From contig DOIX01000426.1 in the NCBI GenBank assembly GCA_003511885.1, positions 1 through 28,357 of the forward strand: 28,357 nt of DNA, in the 5' to 3' direction. Each line of letters starts with the position of its first letter. The first letter of the stretch is position 1. Below the pieces are notes generated by a model. The model had not been told where the DNA came from and searched no databases. It worked only from the letters and a program-made list of their open reading frames with translations. This DNA comes from Cyanobacteria bacterium UBA11153 (GTDB lineage Bacteria > Cyanobacteriota > Cyanobacteriia > Cyanobacteriales > Coleofasciculaceae). A program made the position numbers and the translations under genes. Below are positions 15,494-24,007 of this stretch, in pieces.

Positions 15494-15571
15494 AAAGAAT
15501 ATACTCTATAAGGTAAATAAAAGTGGTAACGTGAGATGTACCTCCTCGTACTTAAGTCAAAATTAAGCTGC

Positions 15572-15600
15572 TATCCTGTCCAACAGGATATTGAGTTTTT
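15572..15600 (+). terminator. Perfect 8-bp hairpin followed by T-run
   Basis: TATCCTGT (15572-15579) pairs with ACAGGATA (15583-15590) around a CCA loop, and TTGAGTTTTT follows. On the plus strand this resembles an intrinsic terminator, but no plus-strand gene lies before it. It may be a transcription barrier protecting the spacer, an end of a small mobile element, or part of a non-coding RNA. Confidence 0.45.
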
Positions 15601-15802
15601 GTGAAAGGGTTGTGGGGAAGGGGGATGTAGGCATGATAATTAAATACACCATACTTTATTTCGTGTAATTATGACACAAATATGAGCTATTTTCATCTCA
15701 AATCCAAACGGAGAAGGGCTTTTGGGTTAAATACGCATTAATCTAGAAGCCATAAGGGTTTTAGACTTCAGAGGTTAAGCTATTTCCCCCTTCTACAGAG
15801 GC

Positions 15803-15825
15803 TTTGAGTCCCTTTAGGACTCAAA
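15803..15825. other. Perfect 9-bp hairpin in divergent spacer
   Basis: TTTGAGTCC (15803-15811) pairs with GGACTCAAA (15817-15825) around a five-base loop. It is followed by AAATGTTT rather than a clean T-run. It lies 20 bases before the candidate XRE promoter. Confidence 0.5.
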
Positions 15826-15844
15826 AATGTTTAACTCTCGCCAG

Positions 15845-15873
15845 TTGCCATGGTGTCTTATAGCCGATACAAT
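15845..15873 (+). promoter_or_regulatory. Candidate promoter of the XRE/ImmA pair
   Basis: TTGCCA (15845-15850) and TACAAT (15868-15873) are separated by exactly 17 bases. Transcription would begin near 15880, giving a leader of about 60 bases before the ATG at 15943. Confidence 0.5.
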
Positions 15874-15915
15874 AGTTTCATCAAGCATACACTACTCTCA
15901 CCTGCTGTGTCAAGT

Positions 15916-15933
15916 AAGACGCAAAAAAGTCTT
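15916..15933. promoter_or_regulatory. Possible XRE operator (inverted repeat)
   Basis: AAGAC and GTCTT flank eight A-rich bases in the leader, 10 bases before the XRE ATG. XRE regulators commonly bind such short dyads and repress their own gene; binding here is inference. Confidence 0.35.
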
Positions 15934-15942
15934 CTGTGAAAC

Positions 15943-16302
15943 ATGGGAAATTATTTAGACATAGAGAAATTGGCTAATCTAGTCCGTAATAAGCGCCTTA
16001 ATCGCGGATTGCGGGAAGTAGCCAAAGAAATCGGTAATGTTAGTCCTTCTACCATCTCGCGAGTCGAAAATGGCAAGACTCCAGACATGGAGACTTTTTT
16101 GGCTTTATGTGATTGGTTAGGAGTACCACCAGCAGAGTTAATTAAAAATACCGAAGCTGAAGAAACTGTAAATACTCCAGAAGCTATTACTATTCAGTTA
16201 CGTGCTGATAAAAATCTCGATCCTGCGATTGCAACTGCTTTAGCATCTTTAGTTAAAGCAGCATATAATGATTTATCTCAAAATCAAAATAAGGAGAAAT
16301 AA
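15943..16302 (+). CDS. XRE-family helix-turn-helix regulator
   Basis: DNA-binding regulator of 119 residues. A Cro/CI-type HTH covers residues about 8-60: LANLVRNKRLNRGLREVAKE, then SPSTISRVENGKTPDMETFLALCDWLGV, the typical recognition helix and following helices. The C-terminal 50 residues are helical and may dimerise or touch the peptidase partner. Six bases separate its stop from the GTG of the ImmA/IrrE gene, so the two form one unit. Such pairs occur as toxin-antitoxin-like modules and as repressor/anti-repressor switches of mobile elements. Here it faces the PIWI-RE operon and may regulate it, which is inferred from position only. The ribosome site is weak. Confidence 0.85.
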   Translation: MGNYLDIEKLANLVRNKRLNRGLREVAKEIGNVSPSTISRVENGKTPDMETFLALCDWLGVPPAELIKNTEAEETVNTPEAITIQLRADKNLDPAIATALASLVKAAYNDLSQNQNKEK

Positions 16303-16308
16303 TTTATA

Positions 16309-16851
16309 GTGGGATTGATAACTAGCTTATCAACTGAGAATAGACAAAGATTAGAAGCAATCGCAACAGATAAATTTCATCAGTTAGGTTTGAAAGTATA
16401 CCAACCATTATCAGCAGGAGTTTTAGCCAAATATTTCCAAGCCAAAATTTTTACGACTGAAACAGTACCTAATGCTGAACCAGAACAAATCAAAATCTTA
16501 TGTGATAGTGACAATTGGTCAGCCGGAATTATCCGGAAAGATCCACTTTGGATAGTGCATAATTCTCGTCATGCAGCTACCAGACAAGAATCCAATTTGA
16601 TGCACGAATTTGCCCATATTATTCTAAAACATGAAATGGTTGGTTACGATCCTAAAACTGGACTTCCCCAACGGCGACAACAAGACGAAGACGAAGCAGT
16701 ATATTTAGGGGGATGTTTACAAATTCCCAGACGTGGTTTATTATGGGCTGTTCAGAAAAAGATGACCATTCCTCAAATTGCCTTACACTTTAATGCTAGT
16801 GAGGAGATGGTAAAATTTCGTATTAATGTTAGCGGAATTTATCTGGTTTAA
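16309..16851 (+). CDS. ImmA/IrrE family metallopeptidase (COG2856)
   Basis: Zinc-dependent peptidase of 180 residues. MHEFAHIILKH carries the gluzincin motif H99-E100-x-x-H103; the third ligand is expected in the following EAVYLGGCLQIPR segment (Glu about 127). The end of the protein, EEMVKFRINVSGI, is the usual COG2856 C-terminal helix. Family members cleave or inactivate partner XRE repressors (ImmA on ImmR, IrrE on DdrO) or act as the toxin half of XRE/COG2856 pairs. The start is GTG at 16309, with AAGGAG at 16291-16296, a rather long 12-base spacing that could lower expression relative to the regulator. It is encoded directly after the XRE gene. Confidence 0.85.
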   Translation: MGLITSLSTENRQRLEAIATDKFHQLGLKVYQPLSAGVLAKYFQAKIFTTETVPNAEPEQIKILCDSDNWSAGIIRKDPLWIVHNSRHAATRQESNLMHEFAHIILKHEMVGYDPKTGLPQRRQQDEDEAVYLGGCLQIPRRGLLWAVQKKMTIPQIALHFNASEEMVKFRINVSGIYLV

Positions 16852-17166
16852 GCAACTATAGTAATAGGAAATGATTTGTAAGTTTTTTTTGCCGTCAAGA
16901 GCCTTACTAGAGTTTAGACTAAATCTTTTTTTGTAGCCTAAAACCATTGCTATATAAGGTTTACAGCTTATAAGAATTAAAATCATTGACAACTCCTCAA
17001 AGTCTTATCCAGAGAGGCTTTGGTGAATTAGGAGGTGAAATTAGTCTAAAGTCCATGCCTTACAGATCCAGGGTTATAAATTCCTCTGTATTTACTACTG
17101 ATTTCTGAAACAAATAACAAATTACTAACAACCAATAATCAATAACCAAAAACCAATAACTAACCA
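16852..17166. repeat. Intergenic region ending in a heptamer array at the speA stop
   Basis: The first 260 bases are AT-rich and hold no gene I can support. From 17111 eight heptamers in strict register (CAAATAA, CAAATTA, CTAACAA, CCAATAA, TCAATAA, CCAAAAA, CCAATAA, CTAACCA) run up to the speA stop codon at 17167-17169. Read on the minus strand they are TTATTGG-type units directly downstream of speA. Confidence 0.8.
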
Positions 17167-19230
17167 CTAAGACAAATAAGTATAACTATTGAGACTCCGC
17201 TCGTAGTTTTGTAGTAACCGTTGAGATTCTGCTAGGGTAATGCGGTTTTCTTGCAATGCTTGCTCGGTGAGACGGCGGATACTTTCTACTAAGTCTTCAG
17301 CATCGTATTCTACATAACCCAAAACTTCAGTTACGGTGTCACCTTTGACAACATGTTCAATTTCATAACCTCTGGGTGTTAATTGAATATGGACGGCATT
17401 GATATCGCCAAAGAGGTTATGTAAATTTCCCATAATCTCCTGATAAGCACCGACGAGGAATAAACCTAAATAATAGGGCTCTTGTAATTTTTGCTTCCTT
17501 ATTTCTGGATTGGGTATTAGAACATTGTCGTTGCTATTTTCTTCTATCTTTATTTTTCGGAGAGGGTGAATTTCTAGGACTGATTTTACATCGCGGAGGT
17601 CAATAAATTTGTCAATTTTACCATCGCTATCGCAGGTAAGATCTGCTAAAATAGCGCGAGCAGTTGGTTCTTCATTGAGGCGATGAATGGGCATGATGGG
17701 AAATAACTGATCGATTGCCCAAGAGTCAGGTACGGATTGGAAGACGGATAGGTTGACATAATAAATTGATGCCATGATTTTTTCTAAGTCTTCCAAGTCA
17801 TCGGGAACGTAATCTTGGTTTCTGACAATGGCTAAAATCTTTTGGCAACAACACCAGTATAATTGCTCAGCTCTGGCTCTTTGGGTGAGGCTGAGATAAC
17901 CAAAGGTAAAGAGGCTTTTGGCTTCGTCTTTAAATTGGATGGCATCGTGGTATGCTTCTTGATAGTTTTCGGTATTAATTGTTTGATAGGTTTCCCACAA
18001 ATTGCGGATAATCAGATGTTCTTCATCGGTGACTGGAAGTGGTTTTTCTGGATTGACATCGCTAGTACCGAGGACATCACAAATGAGGACGGAATGATGA
18101 GAGGCAATGGCACGTCCACTTTCACTAATTAATACTGGCACTGGCTGTTTTCTGGCTTCACAAGCTTCTTTGACTTCAGCGACAATATCGTTAGCATAGT
18201 TTTGCATATTATAGTTTTTGGAAGCGTAGAAATTGGTTTTGGAACCATCGTAATCGATGGCTAATCCACCTCCCACATCTAGGTACTTCATGTTAGCCCC
18301 TAAACCTCTGAGTTCCACATAAATTTGACTGGCTTCTCGGATTGCTTCTTTAATAACACTAATGGCAGAAATTTGAGAACCAATGTGAAAATGTAGTAAC
18401 TGTAATGAGTTAAGCATTTCCGCATTCCGCAGTAATTCCACACAAGTCAGAATCTCCGGAATAGTCAAACCAAATTTAGCGCGATCTCCTGTAGAATCTC
18501 CCCAATGTCCCATCCCTTTGCTGGTTAATTTTGCCCGGACTCCCAGTACGGGTTCAATTGCCAATTGTCTTGCCACTTCAATGGCAATCTGTACTTCTTC
18601 AATCTGCTCAATGACAATTATCGGTTTGTGTCCCAAGCGGGTAGCTAGTAAGGCTGTTTCAATGTATTCTCTGTCTTTGTAACCATTACAAATTAGTAAA
18701 GAATTAGGTGTTTTTAAGGTAGCGAGAGCGATAGTCAGTTCTGGTTTAGAACCAGCTTCTAATCCAAACTGATAAGGTTCGCCAAATTTCACTAAATCTT
18801 CAACCAGATGTCTATGTTGGTTACACTTAACTGGATAAACACCTTGGTAAGTGCCGGGATATTTGTAACGAGCGATAGCTTTAGCGAAACAGGCATTCAA
18901 TCGCTCAATGCGATCTGCCAAAATATCCGAAAATCTAATTAAAATAGGCAAACCAAGATTCCGCTGCTTGAGTCCCTCCACTAATTCCAGCAAATCCAGA
19001 GAGCCACCGCGATCTCCTTTGGGGGAAACTGTAACATGTCCTGCGGCATTGATCGAAAAATATGGCTCCCCCCAGCCTTGAATTCGGTAGAGTTTTTCAC
19101 TATCCTCAATTGTCCATTTCTGACGTAATGGTAAACCAGTAGTGACATCGATCTGAGCTGGGGCATCCAGGAGATGATTTAATTGTCCAGAATCTGGATT
19201 GTCGATTGTGGAATTTAGCTCTAGCACCAT
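17167..19230 (-). CDS. speA: Biosynthetic arginine decarboxylase
   Basis: PLP-dependent enzyme turning arginine into agmatine and CO2, the first step of polyamine synthesis. At 687 residues it is normal for the long SpeA class of fold-type III decarboxylases. Visible: GVYPVKCNQHRHL with the PLP lysine K135, FGLEAGSKPEL, LICNGYKD, HFHIGSQIS, LDVGGGLAIDYDGS (phosphate-binding glycines), ISESGRAI, and ADLTCDSDGKID with the conserved active-site cysteine. The C-terminal helical domain (about 585-687), ending in RLLQNYERSLNSYTYL, is characteristic. The ATG at 19230 has AAGGA about 13 bases before it. The gene is single, its promoter region is shared with the divergent membrane-protein gene, and its stop codon abuts a heptamer array. 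Confidence 0.95.
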   Translation of the reverse strand: MVLELNSTIDNPDSGQLNHLLDAPAQIDVTTGLPLRQKWTIEDSEKLYRIQGWGEPYFSINAAGHVTVSPKGDRGGSLDLLELVEGLKQRNLGLPILIRFSDILADRIERLNACFAKAIARYKYPGTYQGVYPVKCNQHRHLVEDLVKFGEPYQFGLEAGSKPELTIALATLKTPNSLLICNGYKDREYIETALLATRLGHKPIIVIEQIEEVQIAIEVARQLAIEPVLGVRAKLTSKGMGHWGDSTGDRAKFGLTIPEILTCVELLRNAEMLNSLQLLHFHIGSQISAISVIKEAIREASQIYVELRGLGANMKYLDVGGGLAIDYDGSKTNFYASKNYNMQNYANDIVAEVKEACEARKQPVPVLISESGRAIASHHSVLICDVLGTSDVNPEKPLPVTDEEHLIIRNLWETYQTINTENYQEAYHDAIQFKDEAKSLFTFGYLSLTQRARAEQLYWCCCQKILAIVRNQDYVPDDLEDLEKIMASIYYVNLSVFQSVPDSWAIDQLFPIMPIHRLNEEPTARAILADLTCDSDGKIDKFIDLRDVKSVLEIHPLRKIKIEENSNDNVLIPNPEIRKQKLQEPYYLGLFLVGAYQEIMGNLHNLFGDINAVHIQLTPRGYEIEHVVKGDTVTEVLGYVEYDAEDLVESIRRLTEQALQENRITLAESQRLLQNYERSLNSYTYLS

Positions 19231-19370
19231 GGTTTGTCCAATCCTTAAATTACACTGTAAGTTAAACTGTGCAAATCAATATTAGCGTATAAGAGAGTTT
19301 TCAGTTGGCAGTGGCAGATTGGAACTTATCCCAACCGCTAGATAGGTATTGACATCAATAACGTCATGAA

Positions 19371-19408
19371 CAGTTGTCAATTGTCAATTGTTAATTGTCA
19401 ATTGTCCC
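19371..19408. repeat. TTGTCAA short tandem repeat
   Basis: The stretch reads as near-perfect TTGTCAA heptamers (cagTTGTCAATTGTCAATTG..., then TTAATTGTCAATTGTCC). It lies in the divergent spacer between speA and the gene at 19481 and supplies the -35-like TTGTCA of the promoter candidate there. Confidence 0.7.
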
Positions 19409-19424
19409 CAAGCCATGCTAAAAT
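19395..19424 (+). promoter_or_regulatory. Candidate extended -10 promoter of the membrane protein gene
   Basis: TTGTCA (19395-19400) and TAAAAT (19419-19424) are 18 bases apart, with TGC directly before the -10. The -35 hexamer is provided by the heptamer repeat, so copy-number changes would leave it in place but alter the DNA upstream. Confidence 0.45.
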
Positions 19425-19480
19425 CCTTCCAGCAGGTAGCCCTGTGTGGTACTTGTTATTGTTTTTATTAAGGGTGGCAA

Positions 19481-20221
19481 ATGATTAACCCATCTGATAA
19501 TCCTGCCAAACATCACAATTTCCCACAAGCACTACCACAGTTGATCGAGAAGTATCCATGGGTATTTGGGGTTACTTTATGGGCTGGGGTAATTGTGGTT
19601 GGTTCTGTGGCGGGTTTTGGTATGATTTACGCCGGACCTGTGGACAAAGAGGCTTCTGTGCCCCAACCAACAATAACGACAATTCAACAATTTACCACTG
19701 GGAGTAAGCCTCAACCAAGATCTTTAATTCAGGAGCCAGTGGCAATTAGGCCACCAGCAGTAATTCAGGAGCCAGTAGCAATTGGGCAGCTACCAACGAT
19801 CAAACCTCAGCCAGCAATTGCCACAATTCCTGAATCTGCACCGGGCGAAGGTTTTCCCCTATCAGTTTTAGCTGGTTTAGCGATAGGCTGTGGAGCAGGT
19901 TCTTTTGTAGTAGCCCAACTGGTTAAGAAAGCAACCCAACCATACCACCCTGCAACAATTCGGAAAAAAACTCAAAAAATATCCCAAAAACAACGTCCAG
20001 TTGCCAAAAAAACCTCGGCAGCTCCTTCAAACTCAACTCTGTCATCGCCACATCATCAACAGCGATATTACCAACCGCCAGTAATTGAAAAGCAGCAGAC
20101 TCAAGTGACAGTTGTGTCAGCTTCGGAAAATCATCCCTTGGATAAACGAGAGGAAACACTTGCCGAAATGCTAGATTTACGCAAGCGAAAGTCACTATCA
20201 TCTCTGATGCGGGAAGAGTAG
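19481..20221 (+). CDS. Two-helix membrane protein with Pro/Gln-rich linker
   Basis: I do not recognise this 246-residue protein. A hydrophobic helix lies at about residues 27-51 (WVFGVTLWAGVIVVGSVAGFGMI) and a second at about 127-147 (SVLAGLAIGCGAGSFVVAQL). Between them a low-complexity stretch contains two copies of a 12-residue unit (IQEPVAIRPPAV, IQEPVAIGQLPT), encoded by a 36-base repeat, followed by a degenerate third. After the second helix the protein is basic and Ser/Gln-rich, with a charged end (DKREETLAEMLDLRKRK). With both ends in the cytoplasm the linker would be periplasmic. The ribosome site AAGGGTGG precedes the ATG. There is no operon partner; the patatin gene starts 109 bases later. 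Confidence 0.65.
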   Translation: MINPSDNPAKHHNFPQALPQLIEKYPWVFGVTLWAGVIVVGSVAGFGMIYAGPVDKEASVPQPTITTIQQFTTGSKPQPRSLIQEPVAIRPPAVIQEPVAIGQLPTIKPQPAIATIPESAPGEGFPLSVLAGLAIGCGAGSFVVAQLVKKATQPYHPATIRKKTQKISQKQRPVAKKTSAAPSNSTLSSPHHQQRYYQPPVIEKQQTQVTVVSASENHPLDKREETLAEMLDLRKRKSLSSLMREE

Positions 20222-20330
20222 AGGGAATGGCAATTTCCTACCTGCGCGATCGCAATTACAATATCTTCCCTTAACCGACCCAATCATCCGCGCACCATCA
20301 ACAATTTAGCCCCCAACCCCTAACCTCTTC

Positions 20331-23300
20331 ATGTCCAATCCTATGCTCAAAAAACCAGAATTTTATCGGGAATACCGTCTGGGATTAGTTGTTTATGGCG
20401 GTGTATCCCTTGCCATTTATATGAACGGGATATCCAGAGAATTTTATAATGCTGTACGGGGTAGAGGTATCTATAAATTAATTAAAGCTATTACAGATTC
20501 AGATATTATTGTTGATATTATATCGGGAACATCAGCAGGTGGAATTAATGGGATACTACTCAGTTATGCCCTAGCAAATAGTAATCAAGAAGAAGTTTTT
20601 GATTTTGCCGAATTTGACCAGATTTGGCGCGAAGGTGGAAACATTAACAAGCTGATGTATGAACCCAGCCCCCAAGAATCGGCAAAAGAGTCAGTATTAG
20701 ATGGAGAAGGTTACTACCAAAATGAATTAGCTCAAGCCTTAAAAACAGTAGCCAACGATCCAAAAAAAGCCCCAACAGGAGAGTGGTTGTCTCAATTTAA
20801 CGAACTAGATTTATTTGTAACTGGGACTGATGTACTGGGTAAAATCGATCGGGTTTTTGACGATACGGGAAGAGGAATAGAACTAAAAAATCACCGGACG
20901 GTTTTTAATCTCAAACACTGTCAAGATCGTCAGGAACCATTTAAGCCAACTCGAGATCCAGGAGATCCAAGTCGGACTCCGGAAGTTACCTATCAATCCC
21001 TAGCTAAACTTTGCCGAATTACTTCTTGTTTTCCCTTGGTTTTTCCGGTAGTTACTGTGGGTTTGAAAGAAGACGCAAATGAGATAGATAAACGGCTAAT
21101 TGCCTGGGGAGATTTGGAAAAAAGGGAGTTACCAGAACAAAGACCACCAGATGGCTATCAACTCCATTTTCTGGATGGTGGTGTCCTGGATAATAGACCA
21201 TTTAGTTATGCAATTAAAGATATTTATTATCGGACAGCTAATCGTCCTGTAGATCGGAAAATATTCTACATCGATCCTTGTCCAGATCGCTTTTTGGGCA
21301 GTCCCAGGTTTAATACCATGCCCAAACCAAATGTGCTGGACATCATTCAAGAAGTTGTAATTGGACTGCCAACTTATGAAAGTATCAGTAACGATTTAGA
21401 ATTAATCCAAGAACATAACGATCGGATTAGTCGATATAACGATCTATTAACAGATTTAGAGAAAAGAGAAATATTAACACCAGAAAATTGCGATGAGATC
21501 GATAGCGAGGAAGAAATTTATCTGAAGAGTCGCCTGATTAGGTTGCGAGATCGCATTCTCCCCCTGATTCTGAGAACAGATTGCGGCAGTAAGACTAAAT
21601 CCGGCAAAAGCAAAATTGAAATATTAGAACAAACAGCACAGTTGTTGATTGAAGGACTTTCTTGTAAGGAAGACGAAGAATATCAACTATATATTCTCAA
21701 AAAACTCAGAATTGAAATTGATAATCTGGATGTAGAATTGGAAATAAGGAGGCATTTTTACATCGGAAAAAAAGTGTTAAAATTAATTGAAAAAGAAGGA
21801 GATGTAGGCGAATATAAAAAACTGAGGGTGCTAGTTACTGGTATTAATCGTCATATCAAGTTATTAGAGAGAATTGAGAAGGCATTAGATAATCTACTAA
21901 GTCATCCTCAAGTTAGCGAATCCTTTGAAACCCTCTTAGCGCAAAATGAAGAAAGCCAAGATCCATCCAGGAGAAGAAGGTTACGGTATAAAGTTTGCGA
22001 TCGCATCTTTCGATTGCACCGCTTCTTACTGGATTCAGATGGTTTGCCAGACTTTGTGCCGGATCCCTCGCTCCAGGCAAATCTCACCGCAATTAGCGCC
22101 GACTTTTTCAAACAATTACCAATTCAGGTAGAATTAGCACTACAGACAGAACTTCAAGAATGGTTACCTCAAACAGAAATTGATAGTATCGATCGGCAAT
22201 TTCAGGAAAAAATTAGGAATCTAGATCTAAATCCATCACAAATACAGGATATTTGGGATCGGGAACAATTTGAAGCTCGACGGGAGGAAAGTGACAGTCA
22301 AGAAATTTTCACACTATTGGATTATATCAATCTAGCCTCAGAGAATTTAATTAAAAACAGTGGCGTGAAAAAAGCCCAGGATATTTGGAGTCGGTTTCAA
22401 AACTTCAGAAACTTGGATCGAACTATTTATCCCTTTGAATACCTAACCTCATTAAAAGAAAAAAATCATATTGAGCTGATTCGATTTAGTCCAGATGATG
22501 CGCAACTAGGATTGGGCAAAGGCAAAACATTCAATGATAAATTAGCAGGCGATACCTTAGCAGCCTTTGGGGGATTTTTTAAAAAGTCGTGGCGATCGAA
22601 TGATATTTTATGGGGTAGATTAGATGGACTAAATCGCATTATCGAAGGATTAGTTAATCGCCAATCAGTGCAAAAATTTCCTCTGTTTCTCCAACGGCAA
22701 GCAAAGGAACAAGGATGTACAGAAGAAGAATACATAGACTTACTAGTTGAAGAAGCATTTCCAGATTCTCAAGCTAGCGATCGAGAAAAAATCAAAACCC
22801 ATCTTCACCTATTAGCCGATCCCAACTGGCAAAAGGATCTGGATCTAAATCAAATTTTAGACGATCTTGTCCTGGAAGGACATCGGTCGATTTTAATTGC
22901 CGATTTAGCCAACCCAATTGAAGATGAAATTAGCGAACAAATAGCCTGGAATCAACAGCGACTTGAACCAACCGATCCCACTGATATCAACAGACTCCTC
23001 ACGAAACTAGAAGAAGAGCCACCACAATATCAACCCGTCCCCGGCTACTTTCAACAAAGCGTGACGATTCTGGCATCAGGAGCATTAGCCAAGCAAGCTA
23101 TGAATAGTTTTTCACCTCAAGAAAAAGAAGATTTCTTTCGCAAGCATTACAGAATAGGAAAAGAAAGCATAACCAAAGATATCCCAGTCATTATTCTGTC
23201 GGCGATAACTGCACGCTTTGTCCTAGTTATGCGAGATATGATTATTACCGTATTGGGAGAAAAACGGGCATCAAAGATCAAAAACTTGATAACTTACCAG

Positions 23301-23543
23301 TTTTTCAACAAATCCGTACAACTCGTCTATTGGTGGCTGCAAGAAATAGGTCCGAAAGCAGTCCAAAATCGCAATTTCCCTGGCAAACGACCTCTAGTGT
23401 TAGTCTGTCAAGTATTGTTACTACTAACCGCGATTATTGCTATTGTAATAACCGCTTACAAGTCACCCTGGACAGCAACAGTCGCTCTAGGTGCGATCGT
23501 TCTATTCTGGTTAATAGGATATACTGTTCCACGTAAGAGATAA
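20331..23543 (+). CDS. Large patatin-like phospholipase with C-terminal membrane anchor
   Basis: Putative lipid acyl hydrolase of 1070 residues. The N-terminal patatin domain (about 12-320) has the oxyanion segment VVYGGVSLAIYMNG, the nucleophile elbow G66-T-S68-A-G70, and the catalytic Asp in LDGGVLDN (D282), so the Ser-Asp dyad is complete. The following 650 residues are helical and charged (for example ILEQTAQLLIEGLSCKEDEE) and resemble the long C-terminal region of the bacterial DUF3376-type patatin-related proteins. The end (about 1018-1065) forms two hydrophobic helices, LVLVCQVLLLLTAIIAIVI and WTATVALGAIVLFWLIGY, so the enzyme is likely anchored in a membrane with the catalytic domain in the cytoplasm. 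A second ATG four codons later is an alternative start; no clear ribosome site. Substrate unknown: membrane lipid turnover or a conflict role are both possible. Confidence 0.85.
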   Translation: MSNPMLKKPEFYREYRLGLVVYGGVSLAIYMNGISREFYNAVRGRGIYKLIKAITDSDIIVDIISGTSAGGINGILLSYALANSNQEEVFDFAEFDQIWREGGNINKLMYEPSPQESAKESVLDGEGYYQNELAQALKTVANDPKKAPTGEWLSQFNELDLFVTGTDVLGKIDRVFDDTGRGIELKNHRTVFNLKHCQDRQEPFKPTRDPGDPSRTPEVTYQSLAKLCRITSCFPLVFPVVTVGLKEDANEIDKRLIAWGDLEKRELPEQRPPDGYQLHFLDGGVLDNRPFSYAIKDIYYRTANRPVDRKIFYIDPCPDRFLGSPRFNTMPKPNVLDIIQEVVIGLPTYESISNDLELIQEHNDRISRYNDLLTDLEKREILTPENCDEIDSEEEIYLKSRLIRLRDRILPLILRTDCGSKTKSGKSKIEILEQTAQLLIEGLSCKEDEEYQLYILKKLRIEIDNLDVELEIRRHFYIGKKVLKLIEKEGDVGEYKKLRVLVTGINRHIKLLERIEKALDNLLSHPQVSESFETLLAQNEESQDPSRRRRLRYKVCDRIFRLHRFLLDSDGLPDFVPDPSLQANLTAISADFFKQLPIQVELALQTELQEWLPQTEIDSIDRQFQEKIRNLDLNPSQIQDIWDREQFEARREESDSQEIFTLLDYINLASENLIKNSGVKKAQDIWSRFQNFRNLDRTIYPFEYLTSLKEKNHIELIRFSPDDAQLGLGKGKTFNDKLAGDTLAAFGGFFKKSWRSNDILWGRLDGLNRIIEGLVNRQSVQKFPLFLQRQAKEQGCTEEEYIDLLVEEAFPDSQASDREKIKTHLHLLADPNWQKDLDLNQILDDLVLEGHRSILIADLANPIEDEISEQIAWNQQRLEPTDPTDINRLLTKLEEEPPQYQPVPGYFQQSVTILASGALAKQAMNSFSPQEKEDFFRKHYRIGKESITKDIPVIILSAITARFVLVMRDMIITVLGEKRASKIKNLITYQFFNKSVQLVYWWLQEIGPKAVQNRNFPGKRPLVLVCQVLLLLTAIIAIVITAYKSPWTATVALGAIVLFWLIGYTVPRKR

Positions 23544-23612
23544 AAAGTCACGCATTCACCCATTCAAAAATAACAACTTCTCCCCTATCCCTTAGCCCCT
23601 AGCCCCCCCAAT

Positions 23613-23984
23613 ATGGCATCATCAAAATCCAAACCACAAACCAATCAATCCCAGCCTGCCACAGAAAGAATTATTTACCAAGAATTCGGACATGGTAGCA
23701 AGCCTGCTGCCTTTGAACGTGGAGCAGAAGAATTACCTCCCAATCAGCAAAATTTACGACTTCAAGCATCTCGGAAGGGGAGGAAAGGAAAAACAGTAAC
23801 AGTAATTAGTGGTTTTCAATGTAAAGATGAAACCTTAACTCAATTACTGAAACAGCTTAAATCTCAATGTGGTAGTGGTGGTACAGTGAAAGATAATACC
23901 TTGGAAATTCAAGGAGATCATACTCAAAAGTTACTGCAAATTTTGACTCAGCTAGGATATAAAGCCAAAATTAGTGGCGGTTAG
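23613..23984 (+). CDS. SUI1/eIF1-family translation factor (YciH type)
   Basis: Small protein of 123 residues with a SUI1 domain over about 55-122: RKGRKGKTVTVISGFQ, LTQLLKQLKSQCGSGGTVKD and LEIQGDHTQKLLQILTQLGY. Bacterial SUI1 proteins (YciH) bind the small ribosomal subunit and influence start-site choice. The first 50 residues are Ser/Gln-rich and unstructured. The ATG follows a C-rich short repeat (CCCTTAGCCCCTAGCCCCC) and has no Shine-Dalgarno sequence. It lies 69 bases after the patatin gene; co-transcription is possible. Downstream is copy 2 of the dispersed repeat. Confidence 0.88.
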   Translation: MASSKSKPQTNQSQPATERIIYQEFGHGSKPAAFERGAEELPPNQQNLRLQASRKGRKGKTVTVISGFQCKDETLTQLLKQLKSQCGSGGTVKDNTLEIQGDHTQKLLQILTQLGYKAKISGG

Positions 23985-24007
23985 TCGAATTCTGGAGATT
24001 ATGATAT

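Larger units (their letters stand above)
15494..15942. other. 449-bp divergent spacer between PIWI-RE operon and XRE/ImmA pair
   Basis: No open frame of more than about 20 codons looks real here. The spacer carries two perfect hairpins (15572-15590 and 15803-15825), a plus-strand promoter candidate (15845-15873), an inverted repeat just before the XRE start, and a TTGACT (minus strand, 15555-15560) that could belong to the PIWI-RE operon promoter, although a matching -10 is weak. Both operons must be controlled from this stretch. Confidence 0.6.

Noticed and set aside
17863..18132. 89-codon plus-strand frame inside speA
   Set aside because: Antisense to conserved SpeA motifs; no promoter or ribosome site.
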